Positions 1 to 13,360 of a DNA stretch of 64,000 nucleotides are shown one piece after another. How positions within the stretch are numbered: position 1 is the first letter of the stretch; the number at the start of each line of letters is the position of its first letter. This DNA comes from Gnetum montanum (taxonomy: Eukaryota; Streptophyta; Gnetopsida; Gnetales; Gnetaceae). The position numbers were made by a program, and so were the translations under genes. The notes below the pieces were generated by a model. The model was given only the letters and a program-made list of their open reading frames with translations, ran no database searches and was not told where the DNA came from. The stretch covers positions 579,461 to 643,460 of the forward strand of contig MNCI01018161.1 in assembly GCA_015680685.1 (NCBI GenBank), in the 5' to 3' direction.

Positions 1-3000
1 GCTCTACCCTAGAGATGTCAATACTGAAAAAGATATTAGGCTTAGAAGATAAGGAAGTTTGTAGGAAATAAAGGATGAAATTAATTAAGGGCCTTTGAAC
101 ATGTGCTTTTGGTGAGCCTTGTTCTGGGTGGATTAAGGCTATTGCTGGTAGACTTCGTACTTTCATTCTTGCGATTGTATGTTTTTCTATTTGTGTATGC
201 ATGTCTTCTTGGTTGTGCTTTCAAATTCTGCATGTGTGTTACCTTCATCGTGTCTATTGTTCGTAATGCAAGGCTTTGTGTTCTCCACGGTATTATGACT
301 TATTGTTGGTATTGTTGAGGATGCATTTTGATGTTGTTTGTGCCATCCCAAAGCCAAATATTTATTGTCTTATTTTGACAACCTCTTATGCATGAGGCAT
401 GATTGCCCTTGTTGCTTTTCTTTCATCAGTTGTGCTCCCTTGTTTGAGCTATTTGTGTTGCACTTAGGTTTGTGGCATCGCTCTTTTGACTGGTGACATT
501 TCCTGGTCACTTTGATTTGAAGACTACTGGTGTGGCTCATCCTATTATTGGTTCTTGTTGAGACCACACCTCTATTGAAGAGAGTCTTTCTTGTGGACAC
601 ATCCTCCCTGATGTTGCTTGCCTTATTGAGAATTTTTTCTATAGAGATCTATTGTTGGTTAAACCTTGGTCTTCCACCTCATTTTTTGAGTTGCGATAAT
701 GATTCTATATTGCCTATGCCTCTTGTGATTATGTTGAGATTTTTATCCTATTTGGAACCAATGTTAGTGGCTGGGAATGGTTGTTGTATATGAATCTTGG
801 AATTCTGAGAGGGTGCTAACTCTTTCTGGGTGTGCCTCATGATAAAATTATTTTTTTGAGTGTCTCTAATTGATCCATCAATGTTTTGCATGATCAATTT
901 CTATGCATGTTGCTGAGGTCTTGCTATTTATGATGTTTCAAGAGTAGAATTACTCTATTATATGATCATGCTTCATGGTTGTATATGAGGCTGATGTGCT
1001 AAACATGTTCCTACTAACTTATTTGTTTCTAAGCTTTTGTCTCAATTTGTATAGGCAGCACAAGTACAAAGATGTAGTAGGTGGTGGCCTCAGTTGATTC
1101 CCTAAGAACTATGTCTATGGGGAAGATATGTGCTCTTGAGACCTTCATGAACTAATTATTTGGTCTTAGAATCCCAACATTGGGTTGTGGATTTATCAAT
1201 ACCTTGGCTATGATTTATTTGCTTCTCTGTGCTTGGAGAGAACTAATAGAGGATTGTGATCTATCCTAGACCCTACAGATATTGGGCTAGCAGATGGCAT
1301 GAAATGGTATCCTTGGCCATGCTAGATACTAATGGCCTAGGAGTGGCCAATGCCTTGAGGTCCCACTATGGGAGGTGGTGGATACTCAATTGGGGTGTGT
1401 TGTTATTCAATCATTGCACTCGTGTCCCAAATCATTTTTGTTTAATGGTAGTTGTGCAGTGAGATTAACACAACGGTTGATGATGTATGTTTTGAGATAG
1501 TGGTGCAGTGGATGTAGTGTGATAGATGATTGTGTATGTTCCATGATAGAGACAGGTTTTTCTCAAGTAGCATGGTTCTTTCTTGATATGCTCCTGATGG
1601 CCTAAACCTTTCAACTTAGGATGGGCTTGGGTAGTTCATCCTATAGACTTCTAGGCCTTGGTAGCATTCCCAAATACCATGTATGTTCTGATTAAATTTA
1701 TTCCTATCCTCGAGTGCTTGAAATGTATCCTTGTGATATTCTTGGTTTGATAGTTTATGCACATGAAAATGCTAGATGTATTACCCTATGTGACTCAGTT
1801 GCCTCTTCATTGTAGGACTATGCCACACACTATGACAAGGCCAAGCTTGATGTATGGTGTTTTCCTGGTGCTTGTTTTTGAAGCACCTTTTCTATATGTT
1901 GTAAATGGCCTTTGTGCCTTGATGTGTAATTTTACTAAAAACCTCATGGAAAATTCTTTGGTTGTGATATGGTGTTGTAACGAGTAGGCCAAGGCATGTC
2001 CTTGCCCAAGGGGCTCTCAAACTGGTGCTTTTTTCTTGGTGATATTGGCATTCCTTGATGGTGTGTTCTTTGGTGAATGCTCTTGAGATAGGAAAATTAT
2101 TGGGAACACTTCCTCTTGGGTTCCTAGACTGGTAGAAATTTTACCCATAAATGATTGATGGTGGTATGTAGCTTGAAATAAAAACAAATTGGTTCGATGT
2201 GCTTGATCTTGATAGTGGATGGTTCATGGTGAGCACCTAAATTGCAATGGAAAACTAAAATTAAAATTAAGGTGATGCTACGATGTCTAGCTATGGATTA
2301 GAGTTGAGTTATGGCTATTGGTATCTAGACTCCCTCTTCCATGGTTGGATGTGATGGTGGAGCAATTTTACAGATGTTAGGATGGTGGTCCATCCTTAAA
2401 TAAATGATATTACACTTACAAACATGGTAACTTCTCTTGGTGGACTTGCTTGGTGGTCTTGATTGTGCTCAAGAAACTTGAGCCTATGCTCTCATGATTG
2501 GGGGCTTCTAATGAGTCTTGCATGTTGGCATGCTCTCATGACTAGTTGCTTATGATTTTTCTGAGTGCCATGATGTGCTCTCATGGCTTGGGACTTATTT
2601 GTGCTTTTGTGGACTATGGTGTTATTCCATGACATGGGACTCATTATGGCTAACAGGCTATGGTGTCTTGCTAAATTTTCCTTTGTACTCTATTTCTTAT
2701 GTACACTAATGTATCATACCATCTCTCCCTAATGTATTGTCCCATGTCTCTAGTGTAATGTTAATTCATGTTGGTGTTCTCACCTTCTTGGTGGGATAGC
2801 AGAGTTGAGCATGATATTACTTGGTGATTCTCTAATCCTATGAGGGGCCATTCTTCATTCCAATGGATTCCCTCTTTAGTTCCTAAAATAATAAGGCAAG
2901 TGGTATTGAGATAGTTATTTCCTAGTTCGAACCTAGAAGCTGTTGATGTTCAAGACTTGTTCCTAGTAGTTGCCCCATGTTCATGAACTCTTGGGGTTTG

Positions 3001-6000
3001 TTTTTAGATACAGAATGTTGTTACCTTGGTGAAATTCATGGAAGCTCCTTTGTGAGGCTGCACTATTGATGTAGTCTAAATATATGTATCTTCCTTCTTG
3101 CAAGCAAGGCATGATCTTATGTGTTCTCTCTTAGCTTTTGGGGGGCTCTAGAGGGACTTCCTTGTTGGGGTTCTTTGGTAGACCACCCTTACTGTAAACA
3201 ATTCTAGGATGAATCATGTATTGTGTTGAGTTTTAGTTGATGTTGATGAGCCCATTCTTTGTAAAATTATCTTGAGGACCTAGTCCTCCTATTGGAAAAA
3301 TGTTCTTGTTGACTTGTACTTGTTGTTTATGCTAAATGGTACTAGGTAGTTGTGTAGCCTTGTGCACTACAATTGTTGTAAATAGACTTGATTGAGATGT
3401 ATGAACCAAAAACCTAGATCTCCCTAGATGAAATAGAAATCCCCCATGATAAAATTTTAAGGGATGAACTCTTTTGCTTCTTAAGTTCTCAAAGTGGAAT
3501 TGAATCTGGGTAAGACTTGTGAATCCATGTGTTCCCTCAACTAGTGATAGTTTGACAATATGGTTGTATTGGCTATGTGGACTACTTGGGCATGTATTAT
3601 GAATAAGGTATAGCTAGTCTACTATACTTACTTATGGATGAAACCTCCCAAAGAGGATCCTTCCTTCAAGTTTGAAATATTAATAAAAGGTGTTGATCAA
3701 GAGTTGTAGTCATTCTTGATATGGTGGGGAAATTCAAATTCTAGGAACCTCGATGTTCTTTGGAGAATTCATGATTGTGGTTGACTTCGGAAGTGACTCT
3801 ATATTCTTTTCTAGAACAAGTATTCAAAAAATGGTGCTTATCCCATATCTCAGAGTGCGAAGGATAGCTTGCAAGTTGTAAGTGTGGTTGATCCTTTCCC
3901 ATGAATGGGATATCATGGTTGCAATCAAAGATGTGCTTACAGTTGACATGAGAATTATGTATAGAGGATTGTCATGGGGCTAGCTATCCAATAGATTCTC
4001 CACTTGTTCTAACATTTGAGTAGGCATTCTTGATGTTAGCCAATCACAAGAGTTGTTTATGACAATTTGGGCTTGTTGTATGATAGCCTCTTGGAGAAGT
4101 TTTCAAATAGATTTTGGATCTTCTCTCTTGTTGTGGCAATGGAATACTATTGGATGGTGAATTGAGATATGCAATGCTGGTGTTTGTGGATAGCAAGGTC
4201 AAGCTCAAAAGATTTGCCCTTGTACCTTGTTTGGAAGGGAGAGCACACTCAACTTCCTTCATACCAGCTTGAATAGACATGATGAAAAAAAATTGATGGG
4301 TGCTAAGGTGCCATTCACAAAGGAACTTGGATGGACTTGTGGAATAGGAGTTGTCTTATTACATAGGTATGGATCTACACAAGAAGATAAGTCTCTAGAC
4401 CTAAGAAGGGATGAATCTAGGGGATGCCTTAGATATGTTGGCCCTTTGGGTTGGACTACTCCTAATTTTCACAAGTTGGGAAGTCTTTTGGATTCTTGCA
4501 AGTGCCCTTTGTGTTTCATGCAAGGCATTGGATGGAAGGATGTATCAAGTGTTGGGATTAATATCTTTGTTATAGCCTAGTGTCAGATGAGTTGATGGAT
4601 CCCCAAAGTTGATAAAGTTCCAAACCCATACATAAGGTACACTCTCAAACCTATCCTAGGATCTTCTTTTAGGATGTCACTTCTTTGTGTAGGGGAGGAT
4701 TGAGAGAGATATACTAGGGTGGTGATTCTCCTAGGCTCTCCCCATGGTTTAGGGGCCATGGAACATGTTGAGGCACCCTCGAGTGACTCTCAAGTGTTAG
4801 AAAACCCATCCTAACTTAGCAGTACCAAGCTACCAATAGGACACCCTCTTGTTGTAACTCTATCTTAAGTCCTCTTCATTCTACCCTTACTTGGAGAAAT
4901 ACATGGCCCTAATTCTATGGTGGTCATAGATATGTAGGTAGCTAGGAATAAATAGTTTTGGTGTGATGCTAGGCCACATCTTGTACCATATTGTGAGTGA
5001 TCTGGGGGCGAGGCACCACCCCTTGTAGATGCCTTGATTCCTCTTCCACCAAGGTTGTCTATAGGGTTGCTTGTGTGCTTGTTTACATGGTCCTCATTTT
5101 GGACTTGGTTATCCTCTATGAGGTGTGTTTCCATATATATTAAGAAGCTATGTTGCTACTTGCACTCACTCTTGAGTTGCTTGCTTGCTTGAGGTGTATT
5201 CCCTAGGTCTTCTACCCCAAATCCATTGGATCTTACTAAATTCCTTGGGGTGCCAAACAATGTTGGGGAAACTTTGTTATACTTATATTTACTTTTTTAG
5301 AAATTCAAGTTATGAAAACATGTCGATTACTATAGGCCAAAAATGAGAAAACTAAATTTGGAAACCACATGGTTTGGGTAGGCCATTTAGCTATGGTGTT
5401 GAGGGTAGTAAAATTCACTCATTATGCAAAGAGGAGGGAATGTGGATGGGTTGTGCTGGCCGTGATAGGAAACAAAGTCAAAAAAGATACCAAGGTCAAA
5501 TGTGGGTAAAACAAGAAACCATGAGGGAAAGAGAGCGGGAAAGGACGAGGTCCTTGAATGCCAACAATACTAAATGTTATTAGTATTAAAAACATAATAA
5601 ATGTTAAGAAAATTAAACTAGTAAACCTTATGGGTGAGAGGAGATTCCACCTAGGGGAGGAAAGAGAGTGGGGAAGGGCAAGGTCTTTAAATGCCTGTAA
5701 TAGTCAACATGATGAGGAGTGAAATAGTAAACATGTGTGATTTCATCTGAGCACTCTAAACTTTATTAAATAATTATTTTTAGTTAGTTCTTAGAAATAT
5801 TTCTTAGAAGGATGCTTACTTAGTCTCCTTTGTTTAATAGATTCTTAAGTGTTCAGAACGTTGTTGGGTTGTTTTCTGATAGTAGTGTATGATGAGTTTT
5901 GAAATGTTTGCTTTTATGGAACTCTTAGATGTTTCTAAATAATTTATTATTTTTTAGTTGAAGCTATCTAAGGATTTATTTTTCTACTCTGCAAGGATTG

Positions 6001-6127
6001 AGTTACATGAATATATTAAAGTTTTTGAATATCCTTGTGGTTGGTTGGTTGATTTATATCTCTGTTGTACTAGACTTGTCAAATGGAAGGAAAGGCATAG
6101 GGGAACCAAGGAAAGGGCAAGGAACAT
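1..6127. other. unassigned intergenic sequence, probably decayed transposon
   Basis: No gene could be assigned to this stretch. The few open frames are 60-126 codons long, occur on both strands and show no motif I recognise. The plus strand is rich in TTG, TGG and TGT words over the first 4 kb, which may reflect a strongly C-to-T decayed repeat, but no LTR ends, primer binding site or pol motif was found. Two short A/G-rich stretches near 5.52-5.58 kb and 5.65-5.70 kb resemble each other (a repeated GGAAAGGACGAGGTCCTTGA-like word). Confidence 0.4.
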
Positions 6128-6830
6128 GAGTACAAGATTAGGTCTAAGAGTGACAACATGGATGGAAATGGATCTATTGATGATCAAGATGACAATTAGC
6201 CACTATGCAAGAAGTGTTACCATCGTCTCACAGCATAGTAGATTCAGGAAATGGAAATGTGAGTATTCGATATCTTACTCTTTTAAGAATATGTTATTAC
6301 TGAGGACGATGGCCATTTTGTTGTTTTCATTCAGTTAGTATGAATTTCATGAGTGTTAGCAAGTTCTCTATTTTCATTGCAACGATTTCAATGAGTGTTT
6401 ACATCTAGACAAGAAGCAACGACAAATGTTGAGCAAGCAATTAGGCTTGGCCCCGTGTCAGATCAAGTTCTGGTTTAAGAATCAAAAAATCCAAAAGAAG
6501 GTATAAACTTTCTACTATACTTAAAATGAATACAAGTTTGGTGTTCATTTTGCTAAGTAGTGTGTTTTGTGTTTTCTTGAAATGTGTGTTTTTCAATTTC
6601 AAACTTAGCATGAAAGCCATGAGAACACAATACTCAAGTAGAAAAATGAGAAGCTTAAGCTTGAGATTCTGGTAATGAGAGAAACTATGAGAAAGCCTAT
6701 CTACACAAATTGTAGGCCCCCAATAGTTTTAGCTGACATGACTCTTAAAGAGAAGTATTTGCAAGAGAGAATGCCATATTGAATAAAGAGGTACATGAAT
6801 TCCAAATCCTTTTAAAAAATTTTTGGAGCT
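6128..6830 (+). pseudogene. HD-Zip class IV homeodomain gene fragment with introns (pseudogene)
   Basis: This is a broken fragment of an epidermal-type homeodomain-leucine zipper IV transcription factor (ATML1/GL2/PDF2 family). Exon A (about 6128-6258) reads SKSDNMDGNGSIDDQDDN, a stop, then a degraded start of the homeodomain ending IQEMEM, followed by a GTGAGT donor. Exon B (about 6382-6500) reads KKQRQMLSKQLGLAP and the recognition helix QIKFWFKNQKIQKK (family consensus QVKFWFQNRRTQMK), followed by a GTATAA donor. Exon C (from about 6609 after TTAG) carries HESHENTILK, a stop, KNEKLKLE and MRKPIYTNC, matching the zipper-loop-zipper region with its conserved NCG-type cysteine. The START domain is absent. 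At least four in-frame stops make it non-functional. Because introns are retained it is a degenerate genomic copy or a transposon-captured piece, not a processed pseudogene. Confidence 0.85.
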
Positions 6831-7435
6831 AGAAGTTGATTGATGGTAAAAAGGTGCTCTGAGTATTTTTTCGATTCTTGTATTTGATTTTCACTATGGG
6901 CATGCGTAACTTCAATAATGTTTGATGCCACTGGCTATCAAGCAAGGGGAGTGGTTTGGGTATTGACTCCCCATTTCATTTTTTCCATGACTACTATTTG
7001 ATTGTATAATTAACTTAAAATTTTTCTAATTTCAATCATGTTCCTCTTCATGTTTGGTTACTATGATATTGTAATTTTCTTTTTCTTGGTCTAACCTTAA
7101 CGCATTATGTCTTAAATGTATCTCTAGATTTTTAAATAAAAATAAAATTTCAGTTTTAATCTATTTAGCCATATGAATTACCAACAAGGATCTTCCCACC
7201 TCTTTTAGAAAATAACATTAAACATGTAATATGCTTACTAGTTACCAAGTGTGGAAGTATTCCTTTGGGGGTAAAATCTAATGAGTGGAAAAGCTCCACT
7301 CCTCCTAATTCCACCCTCTAAGAATGTATCGATTTTTAGGACCAAGAATAATTTTGGATGTAACATTTTTAGGTAACTTGCTAGCCTATCTTGTTTCAAG
7401 ATTTGTAAGATTAAGAGGATGATAAAGTACTTTAT
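6831..7435. other. AT-rich spacer
   Basis: Nothing recognisable. This joins the homeodomain pseudogene to the left LTR of the next element. The five bases 7431-7435 (TTTAT) act as the left target-site duplication of that element. Confidence 0.4.
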
Positions 7436-8237
7436 TGATAAGCAGTGAGATACCCCTATGCTCAACCATACGAATACGAGCATGCATGCATGATTTGGTC
7501 AAACTCCATGGATGGACTAGTTGTGGCACCTAGACAATTATACATTGATTGTAGTTCACTATCTTCCCATCTGGATTAGTGGTAGCTTTGTCAGATATGA
7601 TATGGTCCAGAGTGAAGCATATAATGTTGTCCTAATTCTACGTTACTCCTGATAATAGAAAAGATAAATTGATTAAATTAATAATGGAAGAAAAACCTAA
7701 ATTAGCCTATGGTGATGGTATCCATCCCTAACTATCTGTACACATGTTGGACTTCATGGGATTACTACTGGGAATGCCAAGTATTCACACTTAAACGATT
7801 GTGATTAAGGCATACACATTCCACTTAATGACAAGAAAAGTAAATAACAATAAATCAACTATTAACTAAAGAAGATATTAAATAATTAAAATCACAAAAT
7901 TAATCTAATTGAATGCTGCAATGATGAAAGTAATATTGATCTTTATTGCTGATCATGCACATGTCCAAGTATGTCACACTCAAACAAAGGTGTTGTACAA
8001 TTACAAACATCACACTATGAGCATGCACTAGAATAACTAGCTTGAATGAAAGACACTAAAACTAAACTACCAAAAGAAAAGAACTTCTAACTCCCCCAAA
8101 AATTTCCTCTTTAACTATGTGCCTAAGTGCTATATTTATAGGTTAAAACAAGAATCACAATATTGCATATATGATATCATACCTAGGCCACGATATCACA
8201 TACCCTATATCAAGGCCTGGCATACCATGATTCATCA
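7436..8237 (-). repeat. 3' LTR of element A1
   Basis: Aligns base by base with 15317-16119 and with the LTRs at 44069-44927 (reverse) and 45629-46488. It carries the same CTATAAATA-type TATA box near 8130-8142 (minus strand) and, upstream of that, a run of GATATC/CAATAT words (8158-8215). Confidence 0.9.
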
Positions 8238-8399
8238 TACCCACACAATTGAACAAATACTCATCCTCAAGCTAATACAATGAGAAATGAGCCCCTTACA
8301 AAACATTATGAAGGTATGGGATTATTAACTACTACTAATTAACCATTCCATAGTATGGGAAACACAAAACTTGAACATGAAACACAAAACATAAAATGA

Positions 8400-10703
8400 A
8401 AAATGTTGGAACTCATGTGGTTCCAAAAGGTGGTGACTCCTCCATTGGTGCTTTTCCTTTGTCTAGCCCTATAGGCTTCTAATATTGCTGACAAGTGAGA
8501 ACCACCTGTAGTTTCTCTTCTTCTATCCAAGGATCATGCATCGTCTATGCTAATGTCCCAATGTTTGATGGGGTTGGCACATCCCATAGACATGGTAGCT
8601 GTGGAAACATTTGGTTTGCTTTGACATACCATGAAGCAAACTATCGTTGTTCCTCCTCATAGGCTCTGACTTTATCTCGTAGTTCATGGTAATGTGTTAG
8701 CCTTCATGCCAAGTTTGTTACTATATATTTTTGCTTGTGGTAGCTTTCTTTGATCACTTCTAATTCAAAGTTTGCAACTTCTAATTTTTGCAATGTTTTC
8801 TTATGTTCAGCAAACTTTATCTCATACTTAGCATAAGTGGTAGCTAACTATTTCTCTAGCTTAGTTCTCAAGCATCCTGCTGTTAACATGGATAAGTTGG
8901 CATATCATAGATTTACCAACTCCATGTACTCTGTTAAGTCCTAAATTTGTAGGTCCTAACTTTTTAGTTTCTCTTGGTGTACGAAGGCATATGTATCTAG
9001 TATAGCTCGCCAATCAATGTGTTAATCACTAAAAGAGTTAATGTGAGCCTTAACCATATGAATATCCTTTTCGATGATTTCTTTGTACATCCCCACCTAA
9101 TCATGGAAGTGCTCTTTTAACTTCTCATGTTTCTTGGACTCATTCTACCATGCACTTATCTCTATTATCATCTTTTGATGGATGGCACAAACCTCTTCCA
9201 TGGAGAGGGTTCTATTTTCCCTAGCCAAGTGATTCATATCTTAGTTAACCGAAACTACTTATTCTTGCATCTATTGAAAAATTTCTTTGAGAACATTATT
9301 TTATTTCTCAACTATCATGAATCGAAGATTTTCAGCAACAAGTTGTTTATTCTCCTCCTGTAAGGCCTTGAGAGCTTTAGCATGTGCGTACGTTTGAGCT
9401 TATGCCTTGGAAGCAGCTCAATCATCTTGTTCTTTCTCCCTTACCATATTTTTATTTTCTTCCAACAATTTATTCAGTTTCTTAGTTTTGAAAATATCCA
9501 ATTGGTCAGCTATGATGAATTGGGAAGGATCCTTTCATTTAGCTTGTAGGATGATGAGCTGTTCTTGCAATCTTTGTAGCTTTGCTTCCACATGCTCAGC
9601 CCTAACTTTAGCTATGACCAATTTTCCTTTGGTTGAAATGAGGTTTGATTGTATTTCTGTAACATCTTGGGGGATGTCAAATAAGGAAGTTATGACTTGT
9701 CCTATTTGTAGCAAATGATCCAAAACATTATCATGTTCTACAGGAGTCATTGAGAAACTAGCCAAAACTTGAGCATCACATGCTCTTGTGAAATCTACTA
9801 GTGGCACAATAGGGACATTAAAAGATTCTTTGATGTGGTTTATAACCACCTCTACTAAACCTGCCACATCTTGGTGTTGCATGACCATAACTGTGGCACC
9901 TTCACTAGTTTCTAATTTGACTTGGAAGGATTTAGCATTTCTAGAGATCTACTAAGACCACTAAGAGTCTCCTCCTCAAATCAATGAAATGTGTCCACTT
10001 GGAAGGTTAACCAAAATAGTGGGTTGCACGACATCATAAATGATCCTAAATAAAGTTTTGGCATCATGACTCCCCCAATTGACCATCTCACTGACCATCT
10101 CTTCTAGGGTTAATTTTTCATAAAATTTATATACTTTGTCGTAAGCCTATTTCAACCATAATTTTCTTATGTTTGCATCCAAGCGAGTGGACAAATGAGC
10201 AACCTTTGGTCCTTCATTTGGAAGGTTCAGGGCCTTTACAATGGCCTTTGTAGAGAAATCAATAGAAATGCCACCTACATTGGCAATGATGCCTTCCTCC
10301 TTGCCATGCTAGAATTGGTATGTTTCACCCAAATACCAATCACCACTTTTTGAGATAATGGACCATAGTGGAGATGCCTTAAGTTGAGTCTTTACTAGTT
10401 CAGGGGAAAACTTAGTGAAAGGCCCAAAATTGAGCTCCATATCATAGCTGCAAAGGTGGGCTTCTTTTGAATGGCTTGGAGACATTCAGGGGACAATGCG
10501 AGATGTTGACCTGATTCTAGGGCTCTAACTTCACCACCTTTTGGATGGCTAGATTGCACTATTGTAGGGGTTTCCTGATGAATGTTGAATGAGTGTGCCT
10601 CTTACTTTGCATGTTCTACATGAGGTTCCTAGCCTCTACCTCCTCTCAAGCATTTAGCTACTCCTTGGGAAGGTCCTACTCGATCTACTCTTTTTAGGGC
10701 CAT
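8400..10703 (-). pseudogene. ORF3 relic of element A1, transposon-associated protein
   Basis: A degraded reading frame of about 760 codons in the place where Athila-type elements carry a third (env-like) ORF. It starts ATGGCCCTAAAAAGAG at 10703, directly after TTTTATGTGATTACAG, which looks like a 3' splice site. The N-terminal part is hydrophilic. The middle part corresponds to the better preserved copy at 48.6-49.07 kb. The longest open piece (9535-9888) reads VAGLVEVVINHIKESFNVPI and later a charged helical segment ending EAKLQRLQEQLIILQAK, probably a coiled coil. The C-terminal end near 8400 (HMSSNIFHF) matches the copy near 46.65 kb. Many stops and frameshifts are present. No transmembrane segment typical of an envelope was seen. 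Function unknown; a plant-transposon-protein (Transposase_32-like) domain is possible. Confidence 0.6.
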
Positions 10704-12118
10704 CTGTAATCACATAAAAATCAATGTTACTAAGGTTGTGTAGTGATATTTATCAATTCATACCTTACTCATTTCCTTAATTAATATTCCATAATTGCAT
10801 AGTGTGATTTTTAGAGTTAGATATATTTTAAAGAAGTGGCTCTAAAAGGTGTCATTTTTGACCTTACATTGTTGGGTTTCATCATTTTCTATACATGTGG
10901 CACTTACAATCATTTGGGTGGCCCAGGTGATTGATGAAAATTAACTTGGCATTTAAACATAGAATGTTTCTTTTGTAAATATTGAATTTTTTACCAATAT
11001 GATATCCTTTAGAAAATAGAAAATTTCAAGAAAAAAAAACAAAGAAAAAATATGTGCACTTCCTACTACAATATCCCCCCACAACTAAGTGGAACACTTC
11101 AGGTTCAACTACGATTAGACAGAATTGAAATCGGAATGTTAGGGAGCAAGATTTTATGCTTGGAAGATAGAGATGTAAAGCCCTAAATTGTAAATGAAAA
11201 TTTCAACAACTCCCCTAGTGTCAAATGAAAGAAACGAACTTGAAGTAGGTAGGATCAGTAGTATATATAGGTAGGGAAGACTCAATATCATGTACCTGGT
11301 ATTGGGTCGGATGCGATATCGCATCCCCATAAAAATGCATTGAATGTAGGGACTAAGTGGGAATAATAAATTTTTGATATTTAATGAAGGATTGGAGATT
11401 AAATTGGAAGCTTTGGGGTATTTATAAAATTAATTTTGAGGCACTAGAAGTGTGTTATGGTGGAGTCATATATAAACATTTGTGAAAAGGGGCTAGGAAA
11501 AATGTTGTATACTACTTGTTGAGGTATGATTAATTAAGGGAAAGGATAGTTCACTCAGGTGAGTAGTTGAAGGGTCTAAAATAATGTGTCGTGTGCAATA
11601 GGGACAAGTTACAAACATTACACAAGTGGATCCTCCCCAAAGCAGGCTCTAACCTATGTTGCCCTTGTGGAACCACACCTCTAATGTTTGTGAGCATTAG
11701 AGAAGTTAAATGCAACATGTACCTATGAGAAAAACACACATGTTAAAACCACCAAGTTGAGATAATAACTCTACATTACACCAACCACAAGTTATGAACA
11801 TTCAGACAACGAGATGAGATGGACTACAGAAGGGATCGTAGAAATTAGGATATGAGGTTTCTAATGATGGTCACAATGGAATCTTGTGTGTAATTAGTGG
11901 TTAAATAACCATGTGTCTAGCTTTCCAAGTTCCAAAGCAACTTCATAGCACATTGTAGTAACACCACATTACTTCATCCCATCAACAAACAATCATAAGC
12001 CTACCAGAGTTGCAAGGAGTAACATCACTTGGCATTTTGTCCAAGGCAGGAGCAAGAGAGGAGTGTCATAATGACTCACTCTCTTTCTTTCTTTTTCATT
12101 TTTTTCTTTGTATTTCCT

Positions 12119-12149
<31 letters not shown>

Positions 12150-13000
12150 GGCTCTATGAATTTTCCTACCTTCAGGCATGGGTACATGTCTTTTTAGTGG
12201 AACCCACAAAAGATTTTTTTTTAGTGTCATTTCAAGTTGCTCTTACTTTCATTTTTTGTTAGATCTACAAGGATATAGTTACAACCTTAGCAACATGATA
12301 GAACATATGGAAGTAGCCAAAGAGAATATATGAATCCCTTTGATGTCATGCCCTTATCATTCCACCTTGATTCTTCACTCATCTCTCTAGACACAATGAT
12401 TATCAAATTATTTATAGTTGAATGATGAAAAAGATTACCATTGTGACTAGAGCATGAACCTCTTATTAATGGAATAGGTGGATGGATGTTGTGGTCTTAG
12501 TGTTCGAATAGTTAATCCCTTATGACTAGGCAACATAAAGAAAAAAATCTCACCTTAATGGGAAACATGATCAACTTATGCATGGTTGAGATTACAATGG
12601 AAAATTGAAGAAAAAAACAATTAGAAAAAGTAAAAGAAATGGAGAAATGATGAAAAATTATAAAACAAAAAGACAAAATAACACTTAAGAACCCTAGAAA
12701 TTAGAATGGGAGATAACCCCCATGAGTAAACATTTGGTCATGGCTAGGATTAATAAGTGGATGAGTAGGATTCATGCATGTATGAAATCTTAGGGACCCA
12801 TCATGCCTTAGCCACTAGGTGTCTATTGGTGGTATGGTGGCTAGGTAGAGAAATTGTTGGTCACACACCTAATTATAGGAAGCATAGTGGGGTAGGTTAG
12901 ATGGTGTGTGTACATTATAAGGGAAATTTGTCCCACTATGCAACCCTTGACTATATGGAAATATGCATGGATTTGTATGTCCCTTCACATTGGTGAACTC
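10704..13000 (-). other. region upstream of ORF3 with LTR-like promoter remnant
   Basis: On the minus strand a TATA motif CCTATATATACTAC (11259-11271) is preceded by GATATC-like palindromes (11285-11325) and followed by a GGGGAGTT stretch. This is the same order as in the element's own LTR. It could be an internal promoter for ORF3, or a remnant of an LTR inserted here. Between 11.55 and 12.25 kb a sequence with GGATCCTCCCCAAAGCAGGC resembles the LTRs at 19.5, 27.7 and 43.3 kb, so a decayed LTR of that second family may be nested here. Confidence 0.4.
12119..12145. repeat. (TC)n microsatellite
   Basis: Uninterrupted TC dinucleotides embedded in a longer pyrimidine-rich stretch (12078-12146). 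Confidence 0.95.
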
Positions 13001-13006
13001 ACTGGA

Positions 13007-13360
13007 TCATGTGAATGTCAGAGTGTGAGGTGGAGGCTTGGATATAGTAATAGGGGCTATTGATGGAGTTAAGGAAGATGTGGCACCAAGTTGAACTTGG
13101 GTTGGTTTAGGGGGTGGAGTAGGTTTAGAAGTGTGATTCCTCTTCCTATGGCCATACCTAAAGAAGGGATGCTTCCAACATTGTTTAGGGAACCCATTTT
13201 CATTAATGGTAGTAGCACAAGTTACATCCGTTGGTTGGCACAGTGGTGTGGAACCGTCCGATACATCTAATGGCGATGTAGAAGAAGGCAAAGGATGAGA
13301 ATATCGAGGGTGAGGGGAAGTGTGAGAAGTATGAGGTGGTGATCCCTCAAGAGAAGACAT
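13007..13360 (-). pseudogene. proline/serine/threonine-rich frame inside element A1
   Basis: An open stretch of 117 codons rich in P, S, T and H (SPHPRYSHPLPSSTSPLD) with a basic patch FFRYGHRKRN. It lies downstream of the gag relic on the same strand and is best read as the linker or C-terminal part of the gag polyprotein. No conserved domain recognised. Confidence 0.35.

Noticed and set aside
4227-4580. 117-codon plus-strand frame
   Set aside because: No recognised motif, no supporting promoter or splice signals, and the surrounding sequence has similar open stretches by chance.
11993-12262. Overlapping frames of 64 and 77 codons on opposite strands
   Set aside because: Both read through the (TC)n microsatellite (E-R and S-L repeats).
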